Shown piece after piece: positions 36,170 to 44,948 of a stretch of 64,000 nucleotides of DNA. The DNA lies in contig CAZEWK010000047.1 of NCBI GenBank assembly GCA_964515905.1, forward strand, positions 1 to 64,000, written 5' to 3'. Origin of the DNA: GCA-2712985 sp964515905. GTDB lineage: Bacteria > Pseudomonadota > Alphaproteobacteria > UBA7887. Under the pieces are notes generated by a model, which saw only the letters and a program-made list of their open reading frames with translations, had not been told where the DNA came from and did no database searches. Position 1 is the first letter of the stretch, and every line of letters begins with the position of its first letter. The translations under genes were made by a program, and so were the position numbers.

Positions 36170-37360
36170 CTAATCAATTAAAACCTCTTCGTATTGAAAC
36201 TTTTTAATTCCCTTCCAGTCATACTCGACCCCTAGTCCTGGTCCTTTTGGGACTTCTACATATCCATTCGAATCGATTGAATCCAACTCATCAGAGTAAC
36301 CGCAACTGTACACGGGGGGGCAAGCCCAGTTTGATAGCTTTGGATGGACAAGGCCCATTTCATAGAAATTCGAATTTCTCATAGCTGCCATACAGTGGCG
36401 CTGTGCCGGACCTGCGATATGCAGTTCTAGATCCATACCGAACCCCTCGGCCGCGTGAGCAACCTTCATAGTCCCAGTCACCCCACCGTCATATTCGGGG
36501 TCTGCTCGCCAGAAGTCTGTTGCTTCCGCGATTGCCATATCGGTGTGTGCCTCTACCAAGTGGACATGTTCACCCTGTAGAATAGGGGTCTGTATCATTC
36601 TTTTTAGTTGCTTATGAGCATATAGTGAAACACCACTATCTCTCATTGGATCCTCATACCAAAAAAAGTTCTCTTCATCACAGGCTTTACCAACTGCTAG
36701 AGTGTCTGCAAAAGTATCGTACACACAACAGGGATCAAGCATAAGAGCCATCTTACCTCCTACCCTAGATCCGACGGCATGGACCGCATCTATTTCCCTC
36801 TTGATATTTGTACCGGCTTCAGCTCCCCATGAGTGAATCTTAAAACCCTTGTATCCCAGTTCCAAACACTGTTGAGCAAAGTCGGCATAGCCCTCAGGAC
36901 TATTCAGTCCACCCACTACATTATCCGCAAAGTACGTGCTAGCATAAGTCGGAAGTTTCTCCCTCTGCCCTCCCAGCAACCGGTAGATGGGTGCATTGTG
37001 TAATTTTCCGGCAAGGTCCCACAACGCTATATCTATAGGACCAATACCCATCTTGTCTTGTTTCCGAAGTATGGTCTTCGCCTGGTTATAAAAAAACTCC
37101 CGCTGAGTCGCATCTTTCCCAATCAAGAACGAAGCGAAACTTTGAATCTGTTCATAAGTTCCAGGTGCGATACTCATATATTCTCCCGCTAGTCCCGTAT
37201 CCGTATCTATTCGTATTCCCAACACAGACCTCGAACCTTTAGCTCCAGGCTCATAAAATGAGCCGATAAGATCGCTGCCGTGATCGTTGAATGGAAAACG
37301 GTATCTAGAGAGAGATATACTGCGAATAATAGGGACGCTCGTCATAAAATTTCCTAGCAA
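36170..37360 (-). CDS. Enolase-superfamily (mandelate racemase/muconate lactonizing type) enzyme
   Basis: 396 residues with an N-terminal capping domain and C-terminal barrel. Three carboxylate metal ligands can be read in MLDPCC, WYEDPM and QGEHVH. The barrel's first base motif reads KIH (GYKGFKIHSW) rather than the common KxK, and LELHIAGP carries the expected barrel-end histidine. These suggest abstraction of an alpha proton from a carboxylate, such as a sugar acid, but the substrate is unknown. It is the last gene of the NAD-linked formate dehydrogenase operon, 13 bases after fdsA. Confidence 0.82.
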   Translation of the reverse strand: MLGNFMTSVPIIRSISLSRYRFPFNDHGSDLIGSFYEPGAKGSRSVLGIRIDTDTGLAGEYMSIAPGTYEQIQSFASFLIGKDATQREFFYNQAKTILRKQDKMGIGPIDIALWDLAGKLHNAPIYRLLGGQREKLPTYASTYFADNVVGGLNSPEGYADFAQQCLELGYKGFKIHSWGAEAGTNIKREIDAVHAVGSRVGGKMALMLDPCCVYDTFADTLAVGKACDEENFFWYEDPMRDSGVSLYAHKQLKRMIQTPILQGEHVHLVEAHTDMAIAEATDFWRADPEYDGGVTGTMKVAHAAEGFGMDLELHIAGPAQRHCMAAMRNSNFYEMGLVHPKLSNWACPPVYSCGYSDELDSIDSNGYVEVPKGPGLGVEYDWKGIKKFQYEEVLID

Positions 37361-37373
37361 TTAGAATAATAAG

Positions 37374-40127
37374 TTAGTGCTCTTCAGGGCTGGCAGATGT
37401 CACTTCTTCCAGTCGAACAGAACAAAATTTCAATTCTGGAATCTTCCCAAATGGATCCAAAGCCGGATTTGTTAGAAGGTTTGCTGCGGCTTCGGAATAA
37501 CAAAACGGAATAAACAACAGACCCTTCGGTACAGTAGATGTAACTCGAGCAGTTAGTTCTATCATACCCCTTCGACTAGTCACACGAACCATTGCTCCGG
37601 ACACCACACCCATTTGATCGGCATCCAAAGGAGATATTTCACATATTGGACTAGGTTCTAGTTCATTTAGTATGCTGGCTCTTCGGGTCATAACACCTGT
37701 ATGCCAATGCTCTAATTGGCGTCCCGTCGTTAACACCATAGGAAATTCGGTATCCGGCCTTTCGTTGGGTGGAATTATGCTAGCCGGTATAAATCGGCCG
37801 CGCCCATTAGATGTTGGGAAATCGTCTTTAAAAATTATTGGCTGACCCGGATCACCAACTTTCTCACAAGGATATGTCACTGCCCCCTCTTTCAGAAGAC
37901 GCTCCCAGGTGATCCCAGCGATAGAAGGCATACATCCGCGCATTTCCTCAAAAACAGATCGTGGACCTTCATAGGTCCACCGTAAACCCATGCGCCGCGC
38001 AATCTCCTGGATAATCCACCAGTCCTGTCGTGCGTCGCCCGGCGCATCAACAGCTTGCCTCGAAATCTGTACTTTTCGATCGGTATTTGTAAACGTGCCT
38101 TCTTTTTCCGGAAATGCAGTAGCAGGCAATATAACATCAGCATACCCGGCGGTCTCCGTCAGAAAGATATCTTGGACCACTAAATGATCAAGTCGACATA
38201 AGGCCTCACGAACATGCGAAGCATTCGGATCTGACATGGCTGGATTTTCACCCATTATGTACATCCCTTTAATGGCACCTTCATAAGCTGAATCAGCAAT
38301 TTCCACTACCGTAAGTCCGGGTTCAGGATCCAATGGCACACCCCAATAATCTTCAAAAAACAATTGAGATTCTTTTTCGTTTACTGGTTTGTAGTCCGGG
38401 AAAACCATAGGAATTAGGCCGGAGTCCGAGGCCCCTTGCACATTATTCTGACCTCGAAGAGGATGTAATCCGGTACCACGACGACCTATTTGACCTGTCA
38501 AAAGGGCAAGGGAAATTAAACATCGGGCATTGTCTGTACCATGAACGTGCTGAGATACACCCATACCCCAAAAAATCATCGCTCTCTTGGCGTTCCCAAA
38601 TAATTTAGCTGCCGATCTTAGTTTATCCGCTGAAACACCACACTGTGCCTCCATTTTTTCTGGAGAAAATTGTTGAAGATGTAGTTTTAAATCCTCAAAG
38701 CCTTCAGTGCGTGTCTCTACGTACTCTTCATCATATAAATTTTCATGAATAATAACGTGCATTAAAGCATTGAGGACTGCTACATCGCTCCCAGCCGTAT
38801 GCTGAATCATTATCTCGGCATGACGCATTAATGATTGTCCACGAGGATCCATGACAATCATCTTTGCACCAGATTTAACGGCATTCTTAAAAAATGTCGC
38901 AGCGACTGGGTGGTTTTCTGTTGGATTTGCTCCAACAACCATAAAAACATCTGTATTTAAAACCTCACTGAACGGCGCTGTCACTGCGCCCGAACCTATG
39001 GTTTCCATTAAGGCAGACACAGAACTTGCATGACAAAGTCGCGTACAGTGATCCACATTATTAGTACCGAAACCAGTACGAACCAGTTTCTGTACCAAGT
39101 AAGCTTCTTCATTTGAACCTTTGGCACATCCAAATCCACTTAGAGCGTTTCCACCCCACTTTTCTTTAATATTTATTAGACCGCTTGATGCTCGCTCAAG
39201 TGCTTCGTCCCATGTAGCCTCCCGAAAATGACTATATGGATGATTCGGATCAACGCGTTCCTTTGCCCGTTTTGGAATATCATCTAACCGCACTAAAGGT
39301 TTAGTTAATCTTCCCCGATGATGGATATAGTCAAAACCGAACCTTCCTTTCACGCACAACCGACCTTTATTTGCTGGTCCGTTACGACCCGTCACAGATC
39401 TAATTTTGTTGTCTTTAACATTGTAGGTTAACTGACAACCGACACCACAATATGGGCACAAACTATTGACATCATTTTCTTTACTTCGGTCTGACGTTTT
39501 CGCAGGCAGAAGGGCTCCTGTCGGACAAGCCTGAACACACTCTCCACAGGCCACGCAAGTAGAAGATCCCATCGGATCTCCCATATCAAATACTATGGTA
39601 TTTTTTGAACTCCTTCCTGCCATGCCAATCACATCGTTAACTTGAACTTCTCGACATGCTCGGACACATCGCGTGCAATGGATGCACGCATCGAGATTGA
39701 CTCGCATTGCGGGATGACTTGAATCACTTAAAGGTACAGCTGTTTTTGGAAAACGGCTCTTGGTTTGTTTTAATTTTTTTGCCCAACGCCATAACTCTGA
39801 GTCCGGATCATGCGCTGCCGATCCACTCGGTTGGTCTGTTACAAGCAGTTCCATTATTATGGATCGAGCATTTTGGGCACGGGGGCTCTCGGAGGAAACA
39901 ACCATACCCTCCTCAGGAAAACGGTTGCACGACGCTCCGAGGACTCTTTCACCCTTGATTTCTACCATACATGTCCGACAATTTCCGTCTGGTCTATACC
40001 CGGGTTCTAAACTGCAACAAAGGTGTGGAATTTCAATTCCTTGCCTCAGAGCTACCTTCAAAATAGTCTCCCCTGGGAAGGCCAAAACCTGTTGATCGTT
40101 AAAAGTAAAACCACACTTTTTATTCAT
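37374..40127 (-). CDS. fdsA: NAD-dependent formate dehydrogenase, catalytic (alpha) subunit
   Basis: 917 residues. The N-terminal NuoG-like part holds a 2Fe-2S ferredoxin domain (IPHLCC, then GNCRTC), a His-Cys cluster region and two 4Fe-4S motifs (CIHCTRCVRAC, CVACGECVQAC). The molybdopterin part starts with its own cluster (CPYCGVGC). The metal ligand is Cys365 in RLCHASS. There is no Tat signal, so the enzyme stays in the cytoplasm, unlike FdhA at 27804. The C-terminal dinucleotide-binding domain includes TTGRQLEHWHTG. It overlaps the upstream fused FdsG-FdsB gene by four bases. NAD(H)-linked activity is inferred from that partner. Confidence 0.93.
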   Translation of the reverse strand: MNKKCGFTFNDQQVLAFPGETILKVALRQGIEIPHLCCSLEPGYRPDGNCRTCMVEIKGERVLGASCNRFPEEGMVVSSESPRAQNARSIIMELLVTDQPSGSAAHDPDSELWRWAKKLKQTKSRFPKTAVPLSDSSHPAMRVNLDACIHCTRCVRACREVQVNDVIGMAGRSSKNTIVFDMGDPMGSSTCVACGECVQACPTGALLPAKTSDRSKENDVNSLCPYCGVGCQLTYNVKDNKIRSVTGRNGPANKGRLCVKGRFGFDYIHHRGRLTKPLVRLDDIPKRAKERVDPNHPYSHFREATWDEALERASSGLINIKEKWGGNALSGFGCAKGSNEEAYLVQKLVRTGFGTNNVDHCTRLCHASSVSALMETIGSGAVTAPFSEVLNTDVFMVVGANPTENHPVAATFFKNAVKSGAKMIVMDPRGQSLMRHAEIMIQHTAGSDVAVLNALMHVIIHENLYDEEYVETRTEGFEDLKLHLQQFSPEKMEAQCGVSADKLRSAAKLFGNAKRAMIFWGMGVSQHVHGTDNARCLISLALLTGQIGRRGTGLHPLRGQNNVQGASDSGLIPMVFPDYKPVNEKESQLFFEDYWGVPLDPEPGLTVVEIADSAYEGAIKGMYIMGENPAMSDPNASHVREALCRLDHLVVQDIFLTETAGYADVILPATAFPEKEGTFTNTDRKVQISRQAVDAPGDARQDWWIIQEIARRMGLRWTYEGPRSVFEEMRGCMPSIAGITWERLLKEGAVTYPCEKVGDPGQPIIFKDDFPTSNGRGRFIPASIIPPNERPDTEFPMVLTTGRQLEHWHTGVMTRRASILNELEPSPICEISPLDADQMGVVSGAMVRVTSRRGMIELTARVTSTVPKGLLFIPFCYSEAAANLLTNPALDPFGKIPELKFCSVRLEEVTSASPEEH

Positions 40128-41845
40128 ATTGGCAACTCATCCGGGAAAAACTCCAGTGCTTTTAGTATCGGGTTTGGAGCTGCCTGACCCAGACCACAAA
40201 TGGAAGCGTCTGCCATCGCTGCACTTAATTGGCGCAATATCCTTTCGTCCCATACTGGCTCTTCCATCAATTTTACTGCCTTTTCACAACCCACACGACA
40301 AGGGGTGCATTGACCACAACTTTCGTCTTCAAAGAATTTCATCAAGTTTAGAACTACTTCCTTAATCGGATCTTGATGACCAAGAATTATAAGCGCTCCA
40401 GATCCCACAAAACATCCAAGTTCATCAAGTGAACCAAAATCTAATGGGCGATCCGAGTATTTAGATGGTAATATCCCACCAGAAGCTCCCCCAGGAAGAA
40501 ATGCGGTGAAACGATGTCCTCGTTTCACCCCTCCACAATGATCATTAATAAGTTCCATGGTACTGATCCCTGCGGGGGCCATTTTAACTCCTGGATTTTC
40601 CACACGCCCTGAAACAGAAAACAGACGCAATCCTTTAGAGTTTCGTCTTCCCTGTTGACTGAACCATATCGCCCCCTTGGTTAATATTTCGGGAACCCAG
40701 TACAATGTCTCGACATTGTGTACAAGTGTTGGACGGCCGAATAACCCGGATTCAGATGGGAATGGTGGCTTATGCCTGGGTTCACCTCGTCTACCCTCAA
40801 GACTCTCGAGCATGGCTGATTCCTCACCACAGATGTAAGCCCCAGCACCCCGCCGTAAAAAGAGTTTCGTTCCGTTATTCAGCCCATTTTCACTGACTAT
40901 AGCCAACTCTTTTGTTAATATCTCGTGTGAGGCTGGATATTCATCCCGCAGATAAATATATATTTCCTTTGCGTCCACCGCCCAGGCAGCCACTAACATT
41001 CCCTCAAGGAATTGATGCGGGTTTGTTTCCAATACAAATCGGTCCTTAAATGTACCTGGCTCCCCCTCATCGGCATTCACTGCCAAGACCACATTCTCTT
41101 GCCCACTTACCAATCTCCATTTTCGTCCAGTAGGGAACCCGGCCCCTCCTAGACCTCGAAGGGCACTCTTCTCCATTTCTGCTATAAGGCTCTCCGCATT
41201 CAGTGCACCACTGTAACAATCCCTCAAGAGTTTGTACCCGCCTTTGCTTTCGTAGTGCCCAAAGTCCATGAAATTTGGAATTATAACTGAAAGTTCTTGT
41301 TCGTTAAGCACCCGTGTTACCGAACTAACGTTAGCATCATCAACGTAACGGTTGGCTATCTGAACAGTGGGTGCCGTGTCACAGCGCCCCATGCAAGGTG
41401 CTCTCACTACTCTAACATTTTTGTAATTTTTACTCACTAACTGGTCACGAAGTTTGTCTGCTCCAAACATAGCGCATGTCACACTGTCACAAACTCGAAC
41501 AGTTACTTTGGGTGGTGGCTTCTCTGATTCTTTCACTACATAAAAGTGGGCATAAAATGTAGCAACTTCGTAAACTTCGGCCTGCGACATACCCATTTCC
41601 TCAGCCAGGGCTGCTAGCGTGTCAGTTGATAGATAACCATAGTGATCCTGAAGTAAATGAAGATACTCTATTAGGAGATCGGAACGCCGCGGCGACTGGT
41701 CACCCAAAAGGGAACGAACATGCGCAAGACTATCAATGCTAACCTGCCGTCCCTTAGAAGTATTTCTCTGCTCTCTTTTCCCTGAGACAGAAAACTCTCC
41801 TTTTATTGTCCTAGAATGCTCAGAATTATTTTTTGTCTTTTTCAT
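40124..41845 (-). CDS. fdsB: NAD-dependent formate dehydrogenase, fused gamma-beta (NuoE-NuoF-like) subunit
   Basis: 573 residues joining two subunits that are separate in Rhodobacter or Cupriavidus. Residues about 35-195 are NuoE/FdsG-like with 2Fe-2S ligands in CDSVTC and CMGRC. Residues from about 210 are NuoF/FdsB-like: FMN/NADH-binding GLGGAGFPTGRKW, GAGAYICGEESAM, and a 4Fe-4S motif SCGQCTPCRVGC near residue 485. It takes electrons from FdsA to NAD+. It is the first gene of the leftward operon. No fdsC or fdsD lies next to it, so the FdhD encoded at 24278 presumably serves both enzymes. Confidence 0.92.
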   Translation of the reverse strand: MKKTKNNSEHSRTIKGEFSVSGKREQRNTSKGRQVSIDSLAHVRSLLGDQSPRRSDLLIEYLHLLQDHYGYLSTDTLAALAEEMGMSQAEVYEVATFYAHFYVVKESEKPPPKVTVRVCDSVTCAMFGADKLRDQLVSKNYKNVRVVRAPCMGRCDTAPTVQIANRYVDDANVSSVTRVLNEQELSVIIPNFMDFGHYESKGGYKLLRDCYSGALNAESLIAEMEKSALRGLGGAGFPTGRKWRLVSGQENVVLAVNADEGEPGTFKDRFVLETNPHQFLEGMLVAAWAVDAKEIYIYLRDEYPASHEILTKELAIVSENGLNNGTKLFLRRGAGAYICGEESAMLESLEGRRGEPRHKPPFPSESGLFGRPTLVHNVETLYWVPEILTKGAIWFSQQGRRNSKGLRLFSVSGRVENPGVKMAPAGISTMELINDHCGGVKRGHRFTAFLPGGASGGILPSKYSDRPLDFGSLDELGCFVGSGALIILGHQDPIKEVVLNLMKFFEDESCGQCTPCRVGCEKAVKLMEEPVWDERILRQLSAAMADASICGLGQAAPNPILKALEFFPDELPI

Positions 41846-42209
41846 GATATTAAAGTGATAGTTTGATAAACTTTGACCTCTTTGTAGCGGGTTCTCTCAA
41901 TAAACCAAACTTTGTTTAGTTATTTTCAAAGAAGGAGAACTGATGGCAAATCGTCTAGACCATTACCTTTATTCTAAATTGCCAAAACATCTAACAAAAG
42001 TGAAAAGGTCCAATGTTAGCTCCAACTATTGGATAAAATCTAACCGATTTGGGTAAAATGGCCCAATTTACTATGCAATACCAATAATCTTAAGTTCCCT
42101 ATGCCTATTTTTTATATTATTTTGTCCTGCAGAATAAATGCATTATTTGACCATTGTTCCTTCGTTAGGTTAAGGAAACTTCTGAGATTCTTTAAGTATG
42201 GAGAATGGG
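41846..42209. other. Divergent intergenic region between fdsB and an SDR gene
   Basis: About 360 AT-rich bases that should hold the promoters of the leftward fds operon and the rightward SDR gene. The only coding candidate is a 37-codon frame at 41943-42056 (listed separately). I see no clear sigma-70 pair, riboswitch or terminator. Confidence 0.5.
41943..42056 (+). CDS. Possible 37-residue small protein, unknown
   Basis: An ATG preceded by AAGGAG at the ideal distance (41932-41937, five bases of spacer) opens a 37-codon frame (begins MANRLDHYLYSKLPKHLTK, basic, ends SNRFG). The ribosome-binding site is among the best in the window. No family is recognised and the frame could be a remnant. 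Confidence 0.35.
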   Translation: MANRLDHYLYSKLPKHLTKVKRSNVSSNYWIKSNRFG

Positions 42210-42977
42210 ATGGGAAAATTAGCCAACAAAGTTGCCGTAATTACTGGAGCTGGGTCTGGCATTGGTGCTGCCGCCGCTCAATTATTTGTTGAAGAAGGTG
42301 CACAAGTTTTCCTTGTTGATTTTAATGAACCAAATCTAAAAAACACCGTTAAACAAATCGGATCTCCAAATTTGGGCTATATGGTCGCCGATGTTTCAGA
42401 AGAAAAGCAAACAGAACTATATATCCGTGCTGCAATCGAACGTTTCGACCACATCGATATTGCTATACTGAACGCCGGAATTGAAGGAGAGGTCAAGACA
42501 ATAACCGACTGCCCGACTGATTTATTTGACAGGGTAATTGGGACAAACCTCCGTGGAGTCTGGCTCGGCCTAAAATATACCATGAAAGTAATGAAAGAAA
42601 ATAAGAGAGGAAGTATTGTCATCACCTCGTCAATAGCGGGTATCAGAGGACGTCCAGGAATTGCACCATATGTAGCAAGCAAACATGCGGTAATCGGGCT
42701 GATGCGCTGTGCGGCACTGGAAGGTGCAGAATACGGTATTCGAGTGAATACAGTTAACCCTTCTCCTGTAGAAACCCGAATGATGCGATCCCTCGAGCAA
42801 GGTTTTTCGCCGGAAGACCCTGACAAATTCCGTCGTGAATACGCAGCGGCGGCCCCACTCGGCAGATACGCCGACCCCAGGGAAGTAGCGCAACTTATGC
42901 TTTTTCTTTCCAGTGACGATTCTAGCTACATCAATGGGTCAGTGCACATGATTGATAGTGGAAGAAACGCTCGTTAA
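42210..42977 (+). CDS. Short-chain dehydrogenase/reductase
   Basis: Classical SDR of about 255 residues: VITGAGSGIGAAAA cofactor loop at residues 9-22, LNAGIEG near 85, catalytic Ser in ITSSIAGI, and YVASK near residue 154. The tail YINGSVHMIDSG is standard. I prefer the ATG at 42210, which has GGAG six bases upstream; the ATG at 42198 has no site. It is divergent from the fds operon and may be unrelated to it. Substrate unknown. Confidence 0.86.
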   Translation: MGKLANKVAVITGAGSGIGAAAAQLFVEEGAQVFLVDFNEPNLKNTVKQIGSPNLGYMVADVSEEKQTELYIRAAIERFDHIDIAILNAGIEGEVKTITDCPTDLFDRVIGTNLRGVWLGLKYTMKVMKENKRGSIVITSSIAGIRGRPGIAPYVASKHAVIGLMRCAALEGAEYGIRVNTVNPSPVETRMMRSLEQGFSPEDPDKFRREYAAAAPLGRYADPREVAQLMLFLSSDDSSYINGSVHMIDSGRNAR

Positions 42978-43026
42978 ACCTAATAATAAAACTTTGACTA
43001 CATAAATTAAAACCGTCCTAAGCTAA

Positions 43027-43104
43027 TGGTCGGAGCGGGCGGATTTGAACCGCCGACCCCTTGTCCCCCAGACAAGTGCGCTAACCAGGCTGCGCCACGC
43101 TCCG
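43027..43104 (-). tRNA. tRNA-Pro (GGG)
   Basis: Read leftward from 43104: acceptor CGGAGCG pairs with CGCTCCG. The D arm is GCGCAGCCTGGTTAGCGC, and the anticodon stem CTTGT/ACAAG encloses the loop CTGGGGG with anticodon GGG. The T arm is GGCGGTTCAAATCCGCC. The 3' ACCA is encoded (43027-43030). Anticodon GGG reads CCC and CCU proline codons. A tRNA-Pro here, after merR-ihfA, is common in alphaproteobacteria. Confidence 0.96.
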
Positions 43105-43172
43105 ACAAAGCTCAACAAAAGTTAGCATCATCTATCGCTAAAAAAAACTTCTAAACTACCCGCAAGTACGGG

Positions 43173-43847
43173 TTACCTATTCTCTAACGACCATTGCTTA
43201 ATAAGTCGCTTTCCTTCAGAAAATTCATCTTGTGTCATTCTAATTTTAAGTACACCTAATTTCTCACCAGCTCGCTGGTTGCCCGATTCTTTTGCCAATG
43301 ACCACCAAAAATAAGCAATTGCATAGTTTTGCTGGATACCTCCGCCCGATGCGTACATTAATCCAAGATTGTATTGCGCCTCCACCAGTCCTTGATTTGC
43401 AGCAAGGAGATACCACCTTTCTGCCTCAGCATAAGAAAGGCCAAGATTAGTATTAAAATTACCGGCACGCCCTTTTCTAGTAAGGCCAACTGGTCCGATA
43501 CCCGTTTCAACACTTCTGATAAGCTCTTCGACGGTTGGAAGGTCGAAACCCTTTTGGTGCATCAACCCTAATCGATACTGAGACTTCGCATGCCCCAGAT
43601 CCGCAGCAATGCGAAAATACCCCATTGCTATATTATTGTTTTTCGCGACCCCGTGCCCATGTTGATACATATGACCTAGCATGTAGTTAGCCCGCAAGTC
43701 TCCACCTTTTCTCGACACTCCACGAAATTCTATGAGAGCCGCAGAAAAATCACTAAGCTCATACGCTGTCAATCCTTCTGAAAAGCCTGCCTCCACTGCA
43801 TGAATAGCAAACAGATACAAACCGAGTACAAGTAATATCAATGTCAT
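43173..43847 (-). CDS. Exported Sel1-repeat protein
   Basis: 224 residues: a signal peptide (ending IHAVEAG), then Sel1 repeats (ANYMLGHMYQHGHGVAKNNN, SQYRLGLMHQKG, AERWYLLAANQG, AQYNLGLMYASGGG). Protein-protein interaction module; partner unknown. The C-terminal segment RMTQDEFSEGKRLIKQW resembles the end of the Sel1 protein at 21285 (KQMTTEQISVARLLVDKW), so the two may be distant paralogues. Located between tRNA-Pro and merR. Confidence 0.85.
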   Translation of the reverse strand: MTLILLVLGLYLFAIHAVEAGFSEGLTAYELSDFSAALIEFRGVSRKGGDLRANYMLGHMYQHGHGVAKNNNIAMGYFRIAADLGHAKSQYRLGLMHQKGFDLPTVEELIRSVETGIGPVGLTRKGRAGNFNTNLGLSYAEAERWYLLAANQGLVEAQYNLGLMYASGGGIQQNYAIAYFWWSLAKESGNQRAGEKLGVLKIRMTQDEFSEGKRLIKQWSLENR

Positions 43848-43924
43848 TTAATCATGCTACGCCGTCTTCACAGGGAAGAGAATAATTAATTGGCGAGTCG
43901 ATATTATTTTTTTTAAATTACTAA

Positions 43925-44440
43925 TCAGTCAGATTTTAGATGTTTTTGCAGGATCAAATCGGTCTCTTCCAATTCCTTTATTAAATCCAAAAGCACTTTT
44001 TTTTGGGAATTCTCCAACAGAGACATTTGCTCCGCCTCATCTTGTTTTTTAGGGCTATTTCCAATGTTATCACTTGCCTCACGAGTAATCTTGCCATCTG
44101 CACGCTCCGAGAGAATGCGGCCACTGAAACCTCGAATCAGTTTTTGAACTCCCTTAATGGTATATCCGTCATCATATAAAAATTCTCGGATCCCAAGCAG
44201 TATGCGGACATCTTCAGGGCGATAATACCTTCTCCCTCCAGCCCGTTTCATTGGTCGAATTTGCGAAAATTTTGTCTCCCAGAACCTTAACACGTGCTGT
44301 GGAACGCTGAGTTCTTTGCTAACTTCGCTGATGGTGCGAAAAGCTCCAGCCGCCTTCTGCAAACCCTTTGCTATCGTGCCACTTCTTTCTCTTGTGACGA
44401 CAGTGCCTGATTCTCCCGGAGTAGAGCGTTTTTCTGCCAT
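43925..44440 (-). CDS. MerR-family transcriptional regulator
   Basis: 171 residues with an N-terminal MerR winged-helix domain (FRTISEVSKELSVPQHVLRFWETKF, then RRYYRPEDVRILLGIREFLYDDGYTIKGVQKLI). It lacks the C-terminal metal-binding cysteines of MerR proper. This is the conserved MerR gene that follows ihfA in alphaproteobacteria; its targets are not known to me. An AGGA lies in the short spacer after ihfA. Confidence 0.9.
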   Translation of the reverse strand: MAEKRSTPGESGTVVTRERSGTIAKGLQKAAGAFRTISEVSKELSVPQHVLRFWETKFSQIRPMKRAGGRRYYRPEDVRILLGIREFLYDDGYTIKGVQKLIRGFSGRILSERADGKITREASDNIGNSPKKQDEAEQMSLLENSQKKVLLDLIKELEETDLILQKHLKSD

Positions 44441-44459
44441 TATTTTCCTCCCAAAATAT

Positions 44460-44780
44460 CTATTCGGGATCTTTCAGAAAACTTAATGCACCACGACGAA
44501 TTTGCTCCTTAAGCACATGGGAAGCACGAAACACCACCACGCGACGCGGCAAAATAGGAACTTCTTCACCGGTCTTTGGATTTCTTCCGATACGCTGAGC
44601 CTTATGTCGTATTGAGAAACTGCCAAATGAAGAGATTTTGACGGTCGATCCATCTGCCAGACTTTGGGAAATCTGATCAAGCACCGATGCCACAAGTTTA
44701 CCCGATTCGTCTCTAGATAATCCAACTTCTCTATAAACCGCCTCGCTGAGTTCGGCTCTAGTTACTGTGCTCCCAGCCAT
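44460..44780 (-). CDS. ihfA: Integration host factor alpha subunit
   Basis: DNA-bending protein of 106 residues in the HU/IHF family. It shows TRAELSEAVYREVGLSRDES at the N-terminus, VKISSFGSFSIRHKAQRIGRNPKTGEEVPI through the DNA-binding arm, and RRVVVFRASHVLKEQI at the end. The position between plsX and merR is the usual IHF-alpha place. The conserved fabH that often stands between plsX and ihfA is missing; 196 bases of non-coding sequence are found instead. Confidence 0.94.
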   Translation of the reverse strand: MAGSTVTRAELSEAVYREVGLSRDESGKLVASVLDQISQSLADGSTVKISSFGSFSIRHKAQRIGRNPKTGEEVPILPRRVVVFRASHVLKEQIRRGALSFLKDPE

Positions 44781-44948
44781 ATTATACCCCCACCAGGTCT
44801 AAAATTTCTTAGAAATATTCAATTCCTTAAATTTCAAACAGTTACAAGCAATTACTCAGAAAACTTCCAGGAGCAATGTAACACTTGTTAGGTCATAATA
44901 AAATTTAAATTAATCGGGCCCATAATATAACTATACAGGAATATACAG

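Noticed and set aside
22168..42977. Formate region as a recently acquired genomic island
   Set aside because: No integrase, IS element, flanking repeat or tRNA junction at both ends; tRNA-Pro at 43027 lies beside conserved core genes, and base composition looks like the rest by eye.
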